Shown here in pieces: positions 18,901 through 28,200 of a stretch of 64,000 nucleotides of DNA. Within the stretch, counting starts at the first letter, position 1. Every line of letters starts with the position of its first letter. A program made the position numbers and the translations under genes. The stretch is from Symsagittifera roscoffensis (taxonomy: Eukaryota > Xenacoelomorpha > Acoela > Convolutidae), in contig NC_087068.1 of assembly GCF_963678635.1 (NCBI RefSeq), positions 14,263,872 through 14,327,871 on the forward strand, in the 5' to 3' direction. Below the pieces are notes generated by a model that saw only the letters and a list, made by a program, of their open reading frames with translations, searched no databases and was not told the origin of the DNA.

Positions 18901-21900
18901 CCATTTCTAACTTGGTGTCTGCCAGGGTTCGCGCCGTTTTCTTCGACCTTGTGGCGGTCACGGTCAGACCTGCCAAGAGCATAGGGGGTATCAGATTCTC
19001 TTTTTCTCCCCCTGTCAGCGTTGTAGTATCTCCCTGCCCGCTCTCGCCTGAGCGACCTGCGCTCGCTAAAGAGGTCACCACTGCGTTGGCTCTTGACTTC
19101 ACCACTTTCGGGTTCATGGCTCGACTTCCTGTCCTCCCTTTTAGTCGCTTCAGCCCTTTCCTGGCTCGTCTGACAGGTAATTTCTTTGCAACATGCTGAT
19201 CATCGGCACTGTCTTCTGTTACTGACTCGGTCAGAACATCCGACTCCATGGAGCTCACTATTTTCTCCAGGACCTCACGCATGATGGGTTGGTTCAATCC
19301 CACCTTCATTATGGACTGCGTCCCATATCGCCTTATCACGTCCCAAGATTTCTCCATGAAGTTTACTCGACTCCAGATTGCTCCTGTCTTGCCTTCCAAC
19401 TCCATTTGATATCTTTCCCATTCTTCTTCTGGTAATGTGCTGAGGAACGATATCTTCATAGACTCTTCGATTTTCCTCCTCCTTGGCGATTCATAAAGCA
19501 GCTTCTGTGGATCCCTGCTTCGGCACTCTCTCGCCTGGCTTATTGGGTCTATCGGAGATAGATCGGCTGACGCCTCCTTTGTAGGAGACATGAAGGATGA
19601 TGGTGCCATCAACAATAGACTCCCATCGACTTCCCCATCGTCATCTTCGCTGAACCGGTACTCTAGCAAGTCCCTTTCCAACGCTCCTAGATCGGTCTCT
19701 CCCGATTTCTCCGTCTTGCTTCCGGTGCCTTCATCGTTATCGTCCTGATCCATCAATTCATCGTCGTCCGCATCAGGTTTCGGCCTAGGTCCCGAGGGTC
19801 CTTGTCGTGCGTCTGCGCCCGAATCCGGCCGAGCCGGTACGGCCATGTCTCCTGCATGATAAAACAACTCATCATCGACCAGGAACTCTACTAACTCCTC
19901 ACCATGTGGGGCCAGGTCCTCTATCGTTACATATGAGCCACCTCTGCTCTCACTTGCCACCTCCAGCATCACCACCTTCGCTTCTCCTGACCACTTCAGT
20001 CTTGATAAGTCGTCCGCGGAAGAATACACTTCATTCCACGTTTCAGCCGAGACCTCTGGTCTCCTGGAGGGTAGTGCTTTGATCTTCTTCCTGCTCCAGG
20101 CATCAGGAAATGAGAAGTCGAACGTGTGCGCGGCAGCGACGTTCCAGCTGATGAAGCGCGGCTCCATCCCTCCACTCCACTTCTGCATTCTCTTCTCCGC
20201 GTCACGGGCTGCTCCGATACGAGGGGCAATGATGGGAGATGTGACTCCCAACAACATCCTCCTTATCGGTGGATACCGATGGCATTGGTCCGGCAGCGGC
20301 CTGGACCCAGGAAGCCATGTCTGTTGATTCTCTCTTGCATGGGCATAGGCTCCCGGCAATTGAGGTACTACCACAGCCTCTCCTGTATCTTTCACCACTG
20401 GTCTCAGATTCCAGAGTTTCGGGTTGAACTGGATGTGGGACAGATCCTCACGACCCATTCGGCATTTGAAGTGGTTGTTGAAATCCATCAACACCCAACC
20501 TGGCTCTGCTATTCTTCCGAACAGCCTATCATCGCTAGCCAGCTTTCTCAGTTCACTCTGCTCTACCCAATTCAGCACGGAACAATCCACTACTGAGACC
20601 AGGTTGACGTACAACACTGAATTCCTGTACGCTTTAACTTGTACATCCGGGAACGCAAAGGACATCGCCGGTCCATAAACCACTGTGACGAATTCCCTTA
20701 GTCCGTGGACCAGAGCCAACGGATCAATCCGCATCATGACAGCTAAGTCTGTTAATAAGGGCATGCCACAATACTGTTTGCATTCGCTTGCGTTCGTCGC
20801 CACTTTGTCCTCTCCTGTTACGCTTCTGTTCTGTTGCAGGAGGTATTGAAGTAGGAGAGTCCTCCAGTCTTTCATCTTCCTGAGCGAGGCGGTTTCCAAC
20901 TGTGCATTGAACTCACGACTGGGTCCCTGCAGTTGTTCAGGGTAACGCAATAGCACAAGCAAGTCTCCCAGCCGACCATAGGTCATGGCAATCAGGGTCA
21001 AGAGTCCATCCAACCTCAAATCGGCCAACGCTTGGGTGAAGAGGTTTGCCGGTCCTTTCACAAAGTTTTCATGACCAAATGTCACGTATAAGGCTAACAC
21101 CAGGCCAATCGACAACTTCCTGATGTCTTTGACAAAACTTGCGATCAGGTTCCTAGATGCCCTCGGGTAGCACGTCGATAGGAAAGATGGCGTCCATCCC
21201 ACTCCCATTCCGCCCAAGATAGCATCCGATCGTTCGTACTGTGCTTTCGTGGCCAGCACGTCCGCTTGGAACTTGTCCAGCGACATCGTATTCACGTCCT
21301 GCATCAGCTTCAACATCTTGCCTCCAGCCAACTCCCGGGCATCAAGTAGACTCTTCAAATACGCGTGTATCTCCTTAATTATTGCCGGCGCATACTCAAA
21401 CGCGTCTTCACCCAAGGTGCACAGCCTCGGTGACAGATACAACCATATGTTGTTGTGTGGCTTCGTACGCAAAGCCATCGCCATGAGGTCCTCTTCTGCT
21501 GACGTCATGTTCTTCCTGATCATCCTTCCCTGCTCGTTCTCTTTATGATCCATCTGCCTGAACCAGAGATCATCAGCCACCTGTTGTACTAACAGATGAT
21601 CGTCACCTACCCCTGGTCTTAGCTTCAATAATCTTGCGAAGTTGGACAGCTCCAACCCCAGAACTTCGTCTAGCACCAACCGAGTTGTGCTACAATCTCT
21701 GAGTCCCTGTATGGCATTCGAGATGTCAGACCAAACAGCGGGAAGCTCAGATCGGTGCGGATAATAATTGTCCGGGTCCACCACTCTGTTTGGGGCAGGA
21801 ATTATCACGTTATATATCCCCTCCGCTATCGTCGTGACCATCGTGTACACAAATTGAAGGGGTTCAGGCAACGCAGCGTAGCCTGGTGACAATACAAAGA

Positions 21901-24838
21901 TCACCTTCACCACATTCATGGTGAACCGTTGTCTTGCTGCTGCCTCTACCTCGGCCATCGCCGAGAGCAGTGTCATGATCGCTTCCCCTATAACTTCGTT
22001 ACTCGGGATCGATCCATCCGTCAGACGTGACAATAGGCCTCTGCTTTGTAGATGATCATTCGCGCCTGCAACCACTATCACCTGCGGCTCCATGCTGACC
22101 ACTCTCCGTACACTTATCATCATGCCTATCGCCTGTCCCCAGTCCAGCTTAGGCGCCGTTAAGAAAATCACATCAGGCCAGAATAGAGAACGGGGTGTAT
22201 AGAGATAATCGGAGCCGGCCACAACCAGATACTTGGCAGCCTTTATGTCCAAGGGATCATACGCTGCAAAAAGGCCATCACCTACTGGGGCCTTCAGATT
22301 CCCATATCTCTTGTCGTCTCCAGACACTGTTGTGGTTCGGGGATAATCCCTAGAATACTCACCCGGCGTCTGACCGGGTGGCTTAGAGAATTGTCTAAAC
22401 ATCTTGTGATGCTTGTTGCTGGGTTTGTTCTCCGTCTGAAACTTGCCTTTGCGCACTGGTGGTGTCCTTTCCCGGGCCCTATCTCGAACGTCGGTGAGCG
22501 ACCGGGTGTTTAGAGGTCCAAAGGTGTTGTCATGAGGCAATCCATCCAAGTCCGCATGTCGGAGTGAGGTCGAGGAGCTGAATTTCTCCTGCTCTGCTAG
22601 CAGCCAATCCACGCCCGGTATCCGATAAAGTCGCGACACTGTGGGACTTTCACCGCCAGTCATTCTCATCACATCTTCCCGACACGTCAGGGTATTCATG
22701 TTCAACTTCGCCGACATGTCCGTCTTATACTGACCCCAATGGCTAGGATCTGAACTATTCCAAAGCAACCTGCTGCCGGATTCAATTCCCTCCGCTGGCA
22801 CGGTGCTTGTCGACGATCCTGCCGTCGAAGCAGGATTTGTCGTGGCAGGCGAATCATTCCTCCTAGACGCGGTCTGGGAGTTGTTTCTATTACTCTGTTC
22901 CCCCGATCTGCCGAGTCGGCTTCCAATCGATTGCGGCCTGGGAGGAGGGACAGTCCCCAGCCTGTCTCTCACATTTGAGCTCGGAGCGACGGTTACGGCT
23001 CCAACCGTCTCCGTTGCCAAGGGCCCTAGGCGGTTGGCGAGGGATTCGGGCACGGTTGCCCTTACCCTACTCCCTCCGGTCGAATTGGTCCGAGCCAAAG
23101 AACCAGTCGCCCTTAATTCTTGCTCCACTTCTCTCAACTGCGTTTGAAACACATCGTTAATCCAATGTCTCCCTCGTTGGCTATTAAAGTGCACTCCATC
23201 TCTGGTGAGCTCGATGTGATCAGTCATACGTAGCATGTTTTCAAGATCCAGGAGTCGCATCTCGCCAGGATTGTTCCTCACCAGATTGCGGGTCATTTCA
23301 TTCCACCGCGTTACGTTGCCATTCATAAAATCCGCAGCTGTAGTGCCCACCAAAGGATTTGGCGGTATCGTACACAGGATCACGAGCCTGGGTCTATACT
23401 TTTCCTTCAATTCATTCAACAGACACACCAACAGAGGTTCCCACTTGTTTTCTGGGGTTACGGGGGCTCTCGAGACGTCATTAGTCCCCAGCATTATTAT
23501 CAATGTATCCAGACGATCCTCGCCCTGGAACTCCATCATTTTGATCACTTGAGCCACTGAGGCTCCTCCAAAGGACAGAGTGGTAGTCTGGCCATAGACG
23601 GAGATCTCATTCAGATCTCTCACCAGACTGTCTCCAATGATCAAATGGCGACTCCCTGGGGGAATCACTTGGTCGCTCGTGGCGGGGTTCCAGCTCATGT
23701 CATTCAAGCAGGCTCGAGGATGCTCGGCTGGCACTTGCGTGAACTGATGACGTGTCATCAGGTTCTTCCTGATATCTACCACGCGAGACTTCTTGAAGAC
23801 TCCTCCAGGCGCAGAGCACGCTATCGTGCGGGTTGCCCGCTCGGAGCCATCTGATGAAGGATCACGACGCTGGGAAGGAACGATCCTAGCCAGCGTCCGT
23901 TCAGTGCCTCTGTTGATCTCATCCATCGCGGCTCTGGCCACTTGGTTAAATGATTCCTGAAATTGAGGAGCTAGATAGGTGTCAGAAGGGTCTGGTATCG
24001 TAAACCTCTGACTCGAGGCAGACGGTCGTGTCTGCTGAGGAGCCTCGTGCCCCTTTGATGCACGCGAATCCAGAACCTCTGGTCCTCTCGATGCGCACAA
24101 CTCCTGCGCGGTTGTCCTGGGGCGTGTGTCGCTAGATCCCTCCGAGGACCTCATGCTCGCCAGGATTTCCGGTGACGCTTGGCTCACCTTCGCCATATAC
24201 AGCTCCTTCAGGTGCTTTAACTCATCCTCCTTGTAGGCCACCTGCAGATCTTCGAATTTCTTTTTCCATTCATCTCTCTCCCGAGCTATGGTCCTGTACT
24301 CCTGAAGCTTGGCACACAGCTCACTCTGGTCCCTCTCCTTCTTCTCCAGTGTTTCAATCGTTTCCGACGTCTGGATCTCTATCTCGCTCACTCTCACTCT
24401 CTTCAGGGGAGGAGCAGCTGTTGGAGAGTCGACCGAGTGTGACGGGCCTGGCCCATCACGCTGTCTCTTCGCTCCGATTAATGGCTGCGCAGGTTGGACA
24501 GGTAAGGGCATCTCACCTAGCCGGTGGTCCCTTTGCTCACCTAGTCCCGGCTCACGAGCCAAGTCGTGGCCAGACATTTCTCCGCGCCTCCATCTCATCA
24601 ATCGGTTTCGGCCTCTCTCGGCGGTCCCGGACTCACCGAAGGCCAACATCAACACTACTTCCGTAGGGCGATTCCCTCGACCCTCTCTTCCCAGTGCATT
24701 GAGGAGTGCGACCACAAACATCGCCAACCCCGGGTCTTCTCGTGTAAAGTCACAATCGATCAGCCGCTGATAAATCTCGTCTAGAGTCGCTCCTAGACTC
24801 GCTGAGAGGAATTCCATGAGTTCGTTAGTATCTCCCAT
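15971..24838 (-). CDS. ORF2: giant accessory protein with two SGNH-hydrolase-like domains (copy B, intact)
   Basis: The protein has 2955 codons from ATG at 24838, and the alignment with copy A supports this start. Layout: N-terminal conserved region (LDEIYQRLIDCDF); coiled coil at ~150-215; SGNH domain 1 at ~395-575 with IIGDSLVRDL (Ser block), SFGGAS (Gly block), MLGTNDVSR (Asn block) and RDGVHFN (Asp/His block); domain 2 at ~870-1090 with VVAGSDYL, VVAGANDHL and VGDDHLL; a variable acidic region at ~1650-1780; and a C-terminal third with CNVGHC and HGEYPCHCLAQ clusters also found in copy A. Domain 1 keeps all four catalytic blocks, so esterase activity is plausible. Domain 2 has GSD instead of GDS and may be inactive. 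It follows gag-pol by 432 bp, so a spliced or otherwise separate message is likely. No Env features are seen. Function is unknown. Confidence 0.92.
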   Translation of the reverse strand: MGDTNELMEFLSASLGATLDEIYQRLIDCDFTREDPGLAMFVVALLNALGREGRGNRPTEVVLMLAFGESGTAERGRNRLMRWRRGEMSGHDLAREPGLGEQRDHRLGEMPLPVQPAQPLIGAKRQRDGPGPSHSVDSPTAAPPLKRVRVSEIEIQTSETIETLEKKERDQSELCAKLQEYRTIARERDEWKKKFEDLQVAYKEDELKHLKELYMAKVSQASPEILASMRSSEGSSDTRPRTTAQELCASRGPEVLDSRASKGHEAPQQTRPSASSQRFTIPDPSDTYLAPQFQESFNQVARAAMDEINRGTERTLARIVPSQRRDPSSDGSERATRTIACSAPGGVFKKSRVVDIRKNLMTRHQFTQVPAEHPRACLNDMSWNPATSDQVIPPGSRHLIIGDSLVRDLNEISVYGQTTTLSFGGASVAQVIKMMEFQGEDRLDTLIIMLGTNDVSRAPVTPENKWEPLLVCLLNELKEKYRPRLVILCTIPPNPLVGTTAADFMNGNVTRWNEMTRNLVRNNPGEMRLLDLENMLRMTDHIELTRDGVHFNSQRGRHWINDVFQTQLREVEQELRATGSLARTNSTGGSRVRATVPESLANRLGPLATETVGAVTVAPSSNVRDRLGTVPPPRPQSIGSRLGRSGEQSNRNNSQTASRRNDSPATTNPASTAGSSTSTVPAEGIESGSRLLWNSSDPSHWGQYKTDMSAKLNMNTLTCREDVMRMTGGESPTVSRLYRIPGVDWLLAEQEKFSSSTSLRHADLDGLPHDNTFGPLNTRSLTDVRDRARERTPPVRKGKFQTENKPSNKHHKMFRQFSKPPGQTPGEYSRDYPRTTTVSGDDKRYGNLKAPVGDGLFAAYDPLDIKAAKYLVVAGSDYLYTPRSLFWPDVIFLTAPKLDWGQAIGMMISVRRVVSMEPQVIVVAGANDHLQSRGLLSRLTDGSIPSNEVIGEAIMTLLSAMAEVEAAARQRFTMNVVKVIFVLSPGYAALPEPLQFVYTMVTTIAEGIYNVIIPAPNRVVDPDNYYPHRSELPAVWSDISNAIQGLRDCSTTRLVLDEVLGLELSNFARLLKLRPGVGDDHLLVQQVADDLWFRQMDHKENEQGRMIRKNMTSAEEDLMAMALRTKPHNNIWLYLSPRLCTLGEDAFEYAPAIIKEIHAYLKSLLDARELAGGKMLKLMQDVNTMSLDKFQADVLATKAQYERSDAILGGMGVGWTPSFLSTCYPRASRNLIASFVKDIRKLSIGLVLALYVTFGHENFVKGPANLFTQALADLRLDGLLTLIAMTYGRLGDLLVLLRYPEQLQGPSREFNAQLETASLRKMKDWRTLLLQYLLQQNRSVTGEDKVATNASECKQYCGMPLLTDLAVMMRIDPLALVHGLREFVTVVYGPAMSFAFPDVQVKAYRNSVLYVNLVSVVDCSVLNWVEQSELRKLASDDRLFGRIAEPGWVLMDFNNHFKCRMGREDLSHIQFNPKLWNLRPVVKDTGEAVVVPQLPGAYAHARENQQTWLPGSRPLPDQCHRYPPIRRMLLGVTSPIIAPRIGAARDAEKRMQKWSGGMEPRFISWNVAAAHTFDFSFPDAWSRKKIKALPSRRPEVSAETWNEVYSSADDLSRLKWSGEAKVVMLEVASESRGGSYVTIEDLAPHGEELVEFLVDDELFYHAGDMAVPARPDSGADARQGPSGPRPKPDADDDELMDQDDNDEGTGSKTEKSGETDLGALERDLLEYRFSEDDDGEVDGSLLLMAPSSFMSPTKEASADLSPIDPISQARECRSRDPQKLLYESPRRRKIEESMKISFLSTLPEEEWERYQMELEGKTGAIWSRVNFMEKSWDVIRRYGTQSIMKVGLNQPIMREVLEKIVSSMESDVLTESVTEDSADDQHVAKKLPVRRARKGLKRLKGRTGSRAMNPKVVKSRANAVVTSLASAGRSGESGQGDTTTLTGGEKENLIPPMLLAGLTVTATRSKKTARTLADTKLEMEVISQCGSGGLEDYRPSRINMAKLKLEGQLDVVEYSRITVPESVHMGDPAGGYVEMLKARNSARGHLMAWNEKPAMQEYLKGLTENSNFNRKEYGTVMSSEANEIGLEKLLELSWRAALQKYFDETMNAPATVAAYLAHPCVRTDLQVRLAWCLMGIKRAEYEASNDSKSREQELELMEALRTLISKDDSAIAWAKRKDALCFVRFVVDRIPTPVLGECVKIIRQEGVDCERYFLRALLELYQDMPLTVPNKESNDMESYRKLEEVRRYSNKELKVSRDLIEAVRGQKEFATLGRLKSFQYVSGIPGMAYNPFVNEEAREAYFDYEQVTVLNFWVERIKEIGMLMVEQPKLGIILEERVVEPSIPELKGQVSFDCGSWDGPLKTSLVVMWELMKPSWCPHPNAGLIWDMTADVILERDDDASLHDLAMIHHLLSMRLMKKKSNPSTELSEEGTSSDWLEQGTCLAQHSGMEGHVCNVGHCLITLSEQHRQLARLYGRLSMSDKSAMELVADCHGVTDVNLITALGFCSMTSSIESLERLERAHELVTSLSVEIFPGALQTEQKIGGWREALENEMNLRDSEAYHRPTGSKYMVGSSSAPYCNGKYPTHMVVMDARTQQVLVDQLFSVPKCVRLARMSERSYDLLAKIFRAVPKRSEGELQDVVGEEFMMLNEGNVSEFQKQKASGALPTEFPTIEEKDDLHRILMEVEPLLGASGYRTRRNIVRTHGEYPCHCLAQTLWYPKRGNLILIWDVEELYSTGLPDQNQPVSIVVVSAMLAVRWLEAYADTNEQEMAVPTPEQLSNVKMSSELDLFRTTCKVLRIPKAIERIWSRQRLMPWFRAVMTSWMYERAKRHMSRNTEAYQSFQLDIGPGAYKRAFLTHRNAVTTAVKRVAGAPCVTEDEKKEVLRADLERNVSLCLHNSFCRNREQKVNVDLLPCCKPRLLEQEGWGTARNSLDMLEKVLEDSDAEHQDGEMME

Positions 24839-25270
24839 TTCTTTTCGTGTTGATTCTTCGTGTAATCTCTTCGTGTAATCTCTTCTGATTCAGTGTCAGT
24901 AAACAATCTCCGATCAATCAAGATCTAAAAGACAGGTCGCGACTTAGAATCATCATTTTAAGATGCAACATCAATCAATTCTCTAAAACTCTCCATTGAA
25001 ATTCTCTTTTTCAATTCTGATTTAAAATTTTAGCACCAAGGTGGATCGTCCACCTTTACTTTCGTCAGAGTAGCATGAATGTACGCTGTCACCTTGATGA
25101 CCTGGGGTGCCCCAGGTCTTTTATGACACTAACATAAAACATAACATCACAATAACATAACATAAAAACCTAATCCCTAATACTGTACCTAAGACCTAAC
25201 CTAATCTAAAACTTGACTCTAATTCTTATCGAGCAACTTAATAAAAACCACTTATCGCCGAGCGCAATTC
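24839..25270 (-). other. ORF1-ORF2 spacer with candidate splice acceptor (copy B)
   Basis: The sense strand holds GACCTGTCTTTTAG followed by ATCTTG, a plausible acceptor with AG at 24926-24925, 86 nt before the ORF2 ATG. Just before the ATG the 11-nt unit GAGATTACACGAA occurs twice. Copy A has TTTTCAG followed by ATC at the equivalent place. No internal promoter is recognisable. Confidence 0.5.
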
Positions 25271-28200
25271 TTAGCATATGCTCAGATAGTATTTTTTATG
25301 TAAGTAAACCTCTATGTCAGTCTCTGAAAATATCACATGCACAAGAGCATACAACTCTCTCGGATGTAGCTTTCCCCTATTGGGATCATAAACTGGCAAC
25401 GAGAGAGAGGTCACACCTCTCTCAACCAGGAAATCCCTAAGTCGAGTCAAGGCCAATACCAAGCTCTCCGGATTCACGTGTTGCCTATCAGTAGCTTTCG
25501 TAACCAAAAAACACAAATATTTCCCTGGTATCTGTGATGCAACAGGGGGCAACGCTATCATTCCTCCTACACCCGGCCTCTGTTTCCACAAAAACTCGAT
25601 ATTCTTGTACTCTCTTTTAAAGTCGGCCGCTAGTGCTGTTTTGAAGCTTACGTCCGCAGTTATCGCTATGGCGCACGTGCGTTCCGTGAGTATGAAATCG
25701 CTGTCCGTTATAACGATATTGTTCGAATAGTGGTTCGGGAGATCAAAATACGATTCAAAGATTCGTCCAAAAGGTGGTTTCTTAGCATTCTCGCCCTCTG
25801 TCTCTAGTTCTCCGGTTTCCCTTGCCGATTTCAATTTTTTTATTATGAGATTTTCGGTGTGGGTGAGTCCTACCCCCACTCCCCGGACAAAAATATCCAT
25901 CGACGTCCCCGTCGATCGCCCAAAGTCTAGGAGACCGAGGTTGGATTGTGGAACACGTAGAGGACCATCTGGGGCGACCCAGTTGGACTCGGTATTGTCA
26001 TGACTGATGTATTTGACGCTGTCTCTGTCGACGTCCTGAATCGTCAGGATCGTCTCTTTTGGATCTGTCGGCAGATCGTGGAGCCATTCGAGCACGCGCA
26101 AGTTTGTTAGTTCTTGCTCATGTGTCTGTTCCGCTTCTGGTTCGAACTCCACTTCCGGTTCTGATCGATCGTCGATCCAATCTTGATCCATATCGTTCAC
26201 AAGGTCGATTTCTTCTAGCATCGCTACTTCGTCCAGCCCCACCAGCGAGTCTATGACATCACCCACTACTATCCGGTCTACAACGAAGTCCTCGCCATAC
26301 GGATTGTATTTCTTCTGGTTTTTTCCCCTCTTACTTTGGCGTGTCTCCATAGTGAGCGGAAAGTCAGGCTGTATTCCTTTGTCAATTTCGGTTTGTTCCG
26401 GGCAATCCCAGTCTTCTTCGGCATAGGGTAGAGTTTCATCGTCCACCTCTACTCGCTCAGTCAACTCGAGATCCAGTGGTAGATCACAATTGTCCACCAT
26501 CTCATTGCCGTCGTTCTTGTCGCGAGTACCCCTTTCATTCACTTCACAAGCAGGATCCACTATTAAATAGTCTCCCTCTTGCATGTCCGCTGGGATGCAC
26601 CAATCCTCGGACGAGGCGTTGTGTGGTTTGATATTCTCGTAATGAGCCGCTCTTCCGGTGCTCAGCCGATAAAAACGACCTCCTTGATGCACCTCTGTTA
26701 TTTGAAATGGACCACGCCATTTCTTTAATAGTTTCTTGGTTCCTTTTGGTGGAACCACTTCCTGGAACACCCAGACATAATCGCCAACTGAGTAGGCTTT
26801 TGCATCGGCTGTTCTTTTATCAAACCTCCTTTTTTGTCTAATTTGCGCCTGTTGCGTATTCCTCCTGCATAAGTCATTGAGGTCCTGTTGTCTTCTAATA
26901 ACGTCCCGCACGTACGTTTGCGGTGCTGTCCTCTTCCCTTCATATTCAGGGTAGAAGAACGTTAACGGGAGTGCTTTTTCATGACCCGTGAGCATCATAT
27001 GCGGACTTATTCCCGTGGTGGAATGCTCCGTGCTGTTGTAAGCACCCATCACTTGCGGTAAGTGCTTGTCCCAGTCATCCATGTAGCGTGAGCAGTAGAC
27101 TCTCAACATGGATACCAGTGTGCGATTCTGCCTCTCGACTAGGCCATTCGTTTGCGGGTGATAAGTGGTCGAGTGGGCCTGCGCTACCTGCGACCTTTTC
27201 ATTAACTCTTTCGTGAGATCACCTACGAATGCTTTGCCATTGTCAGATTGGAACGTGATGGGGCAGCCATGCCTTGCTATCCACACGTTTATCAAATGAT
27301 CGCACGTTTCTTCTGCCGATGCTGTCATGCAGGGTGCCGCCTCCGCATACTTCGTAAAATGGTCGATCATTACCAGCACCTGATTATAGCCCGTTGCTGT
27401 CATGCAGATTTTCTGGTGATCAATTTGAACCACTTCGTTGAAACCTGACGATTCTATTGACTGTAGGGGGAACCTTAGTTTCCTGGGATCCTTTGCCTGT
27501 TGACAAGACAGGCATGCGGCTATCCATTTCTCACAAGCCTTCTTCAACCCCGGCCATTCGAATCGTTTTTGTATCCTGTTATACACTTTGTCCACGCCTT
27601 GATGTCCCATCTGATCATGTGAGCGAAAGAGCAACTCAGTCTGGTACAACTGTGGTAACACTATTGAGTTGTATTTATAAAGGACCTTGTCCTCCTCCTT
27701 GCGCTTACAGGCTACGATTCCGTCCTTATTCAGGTACAACAAGTCTTTTCTCTTCAGGTAAAACTGCTTCAGGATTTTGTAGCTGTCTTCTTCCAAGTCT
27801 CCCTTGTCAGGTGCTCCATTCTCGATCCATCTCTTCAGACTGCTCGTCATTCTATCATTTCGTTGAGCCCTCAGGAGATCCGACAGCCTGTACCTGGCTT
27901 TCAAATACGTCTTCACCACGTTCATTTGCCCACTCATTATCTCCGGAGCATGAGCATCGTCCATCAACTTGACACACCATATCTTTTTCAAAGGCGTCGC
28001 TTCTTGCACAGATGGTTCCAGATTGGTACGGACGACCGTACCATGTGGCAGCAATCTGGTTGGGCGTTTTGAAACTGCTATCAGTTCGAGCTCGTCTGCG
28101 GCATTGTCTACCACAGTGCCCTCTTCATCTGAGGTGTATCTGTCCCTGTCTGGATCCTGATGTATTTCCCGGTCCAGCCCACGCTGCTTCCAGTCTACCA

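Noticed and set aside
15898..24784. Many 60-240 codon frames opposite or offset to the giant ORFs
   Set aside because: They are shadows of real coding sequence with no start context or domain.
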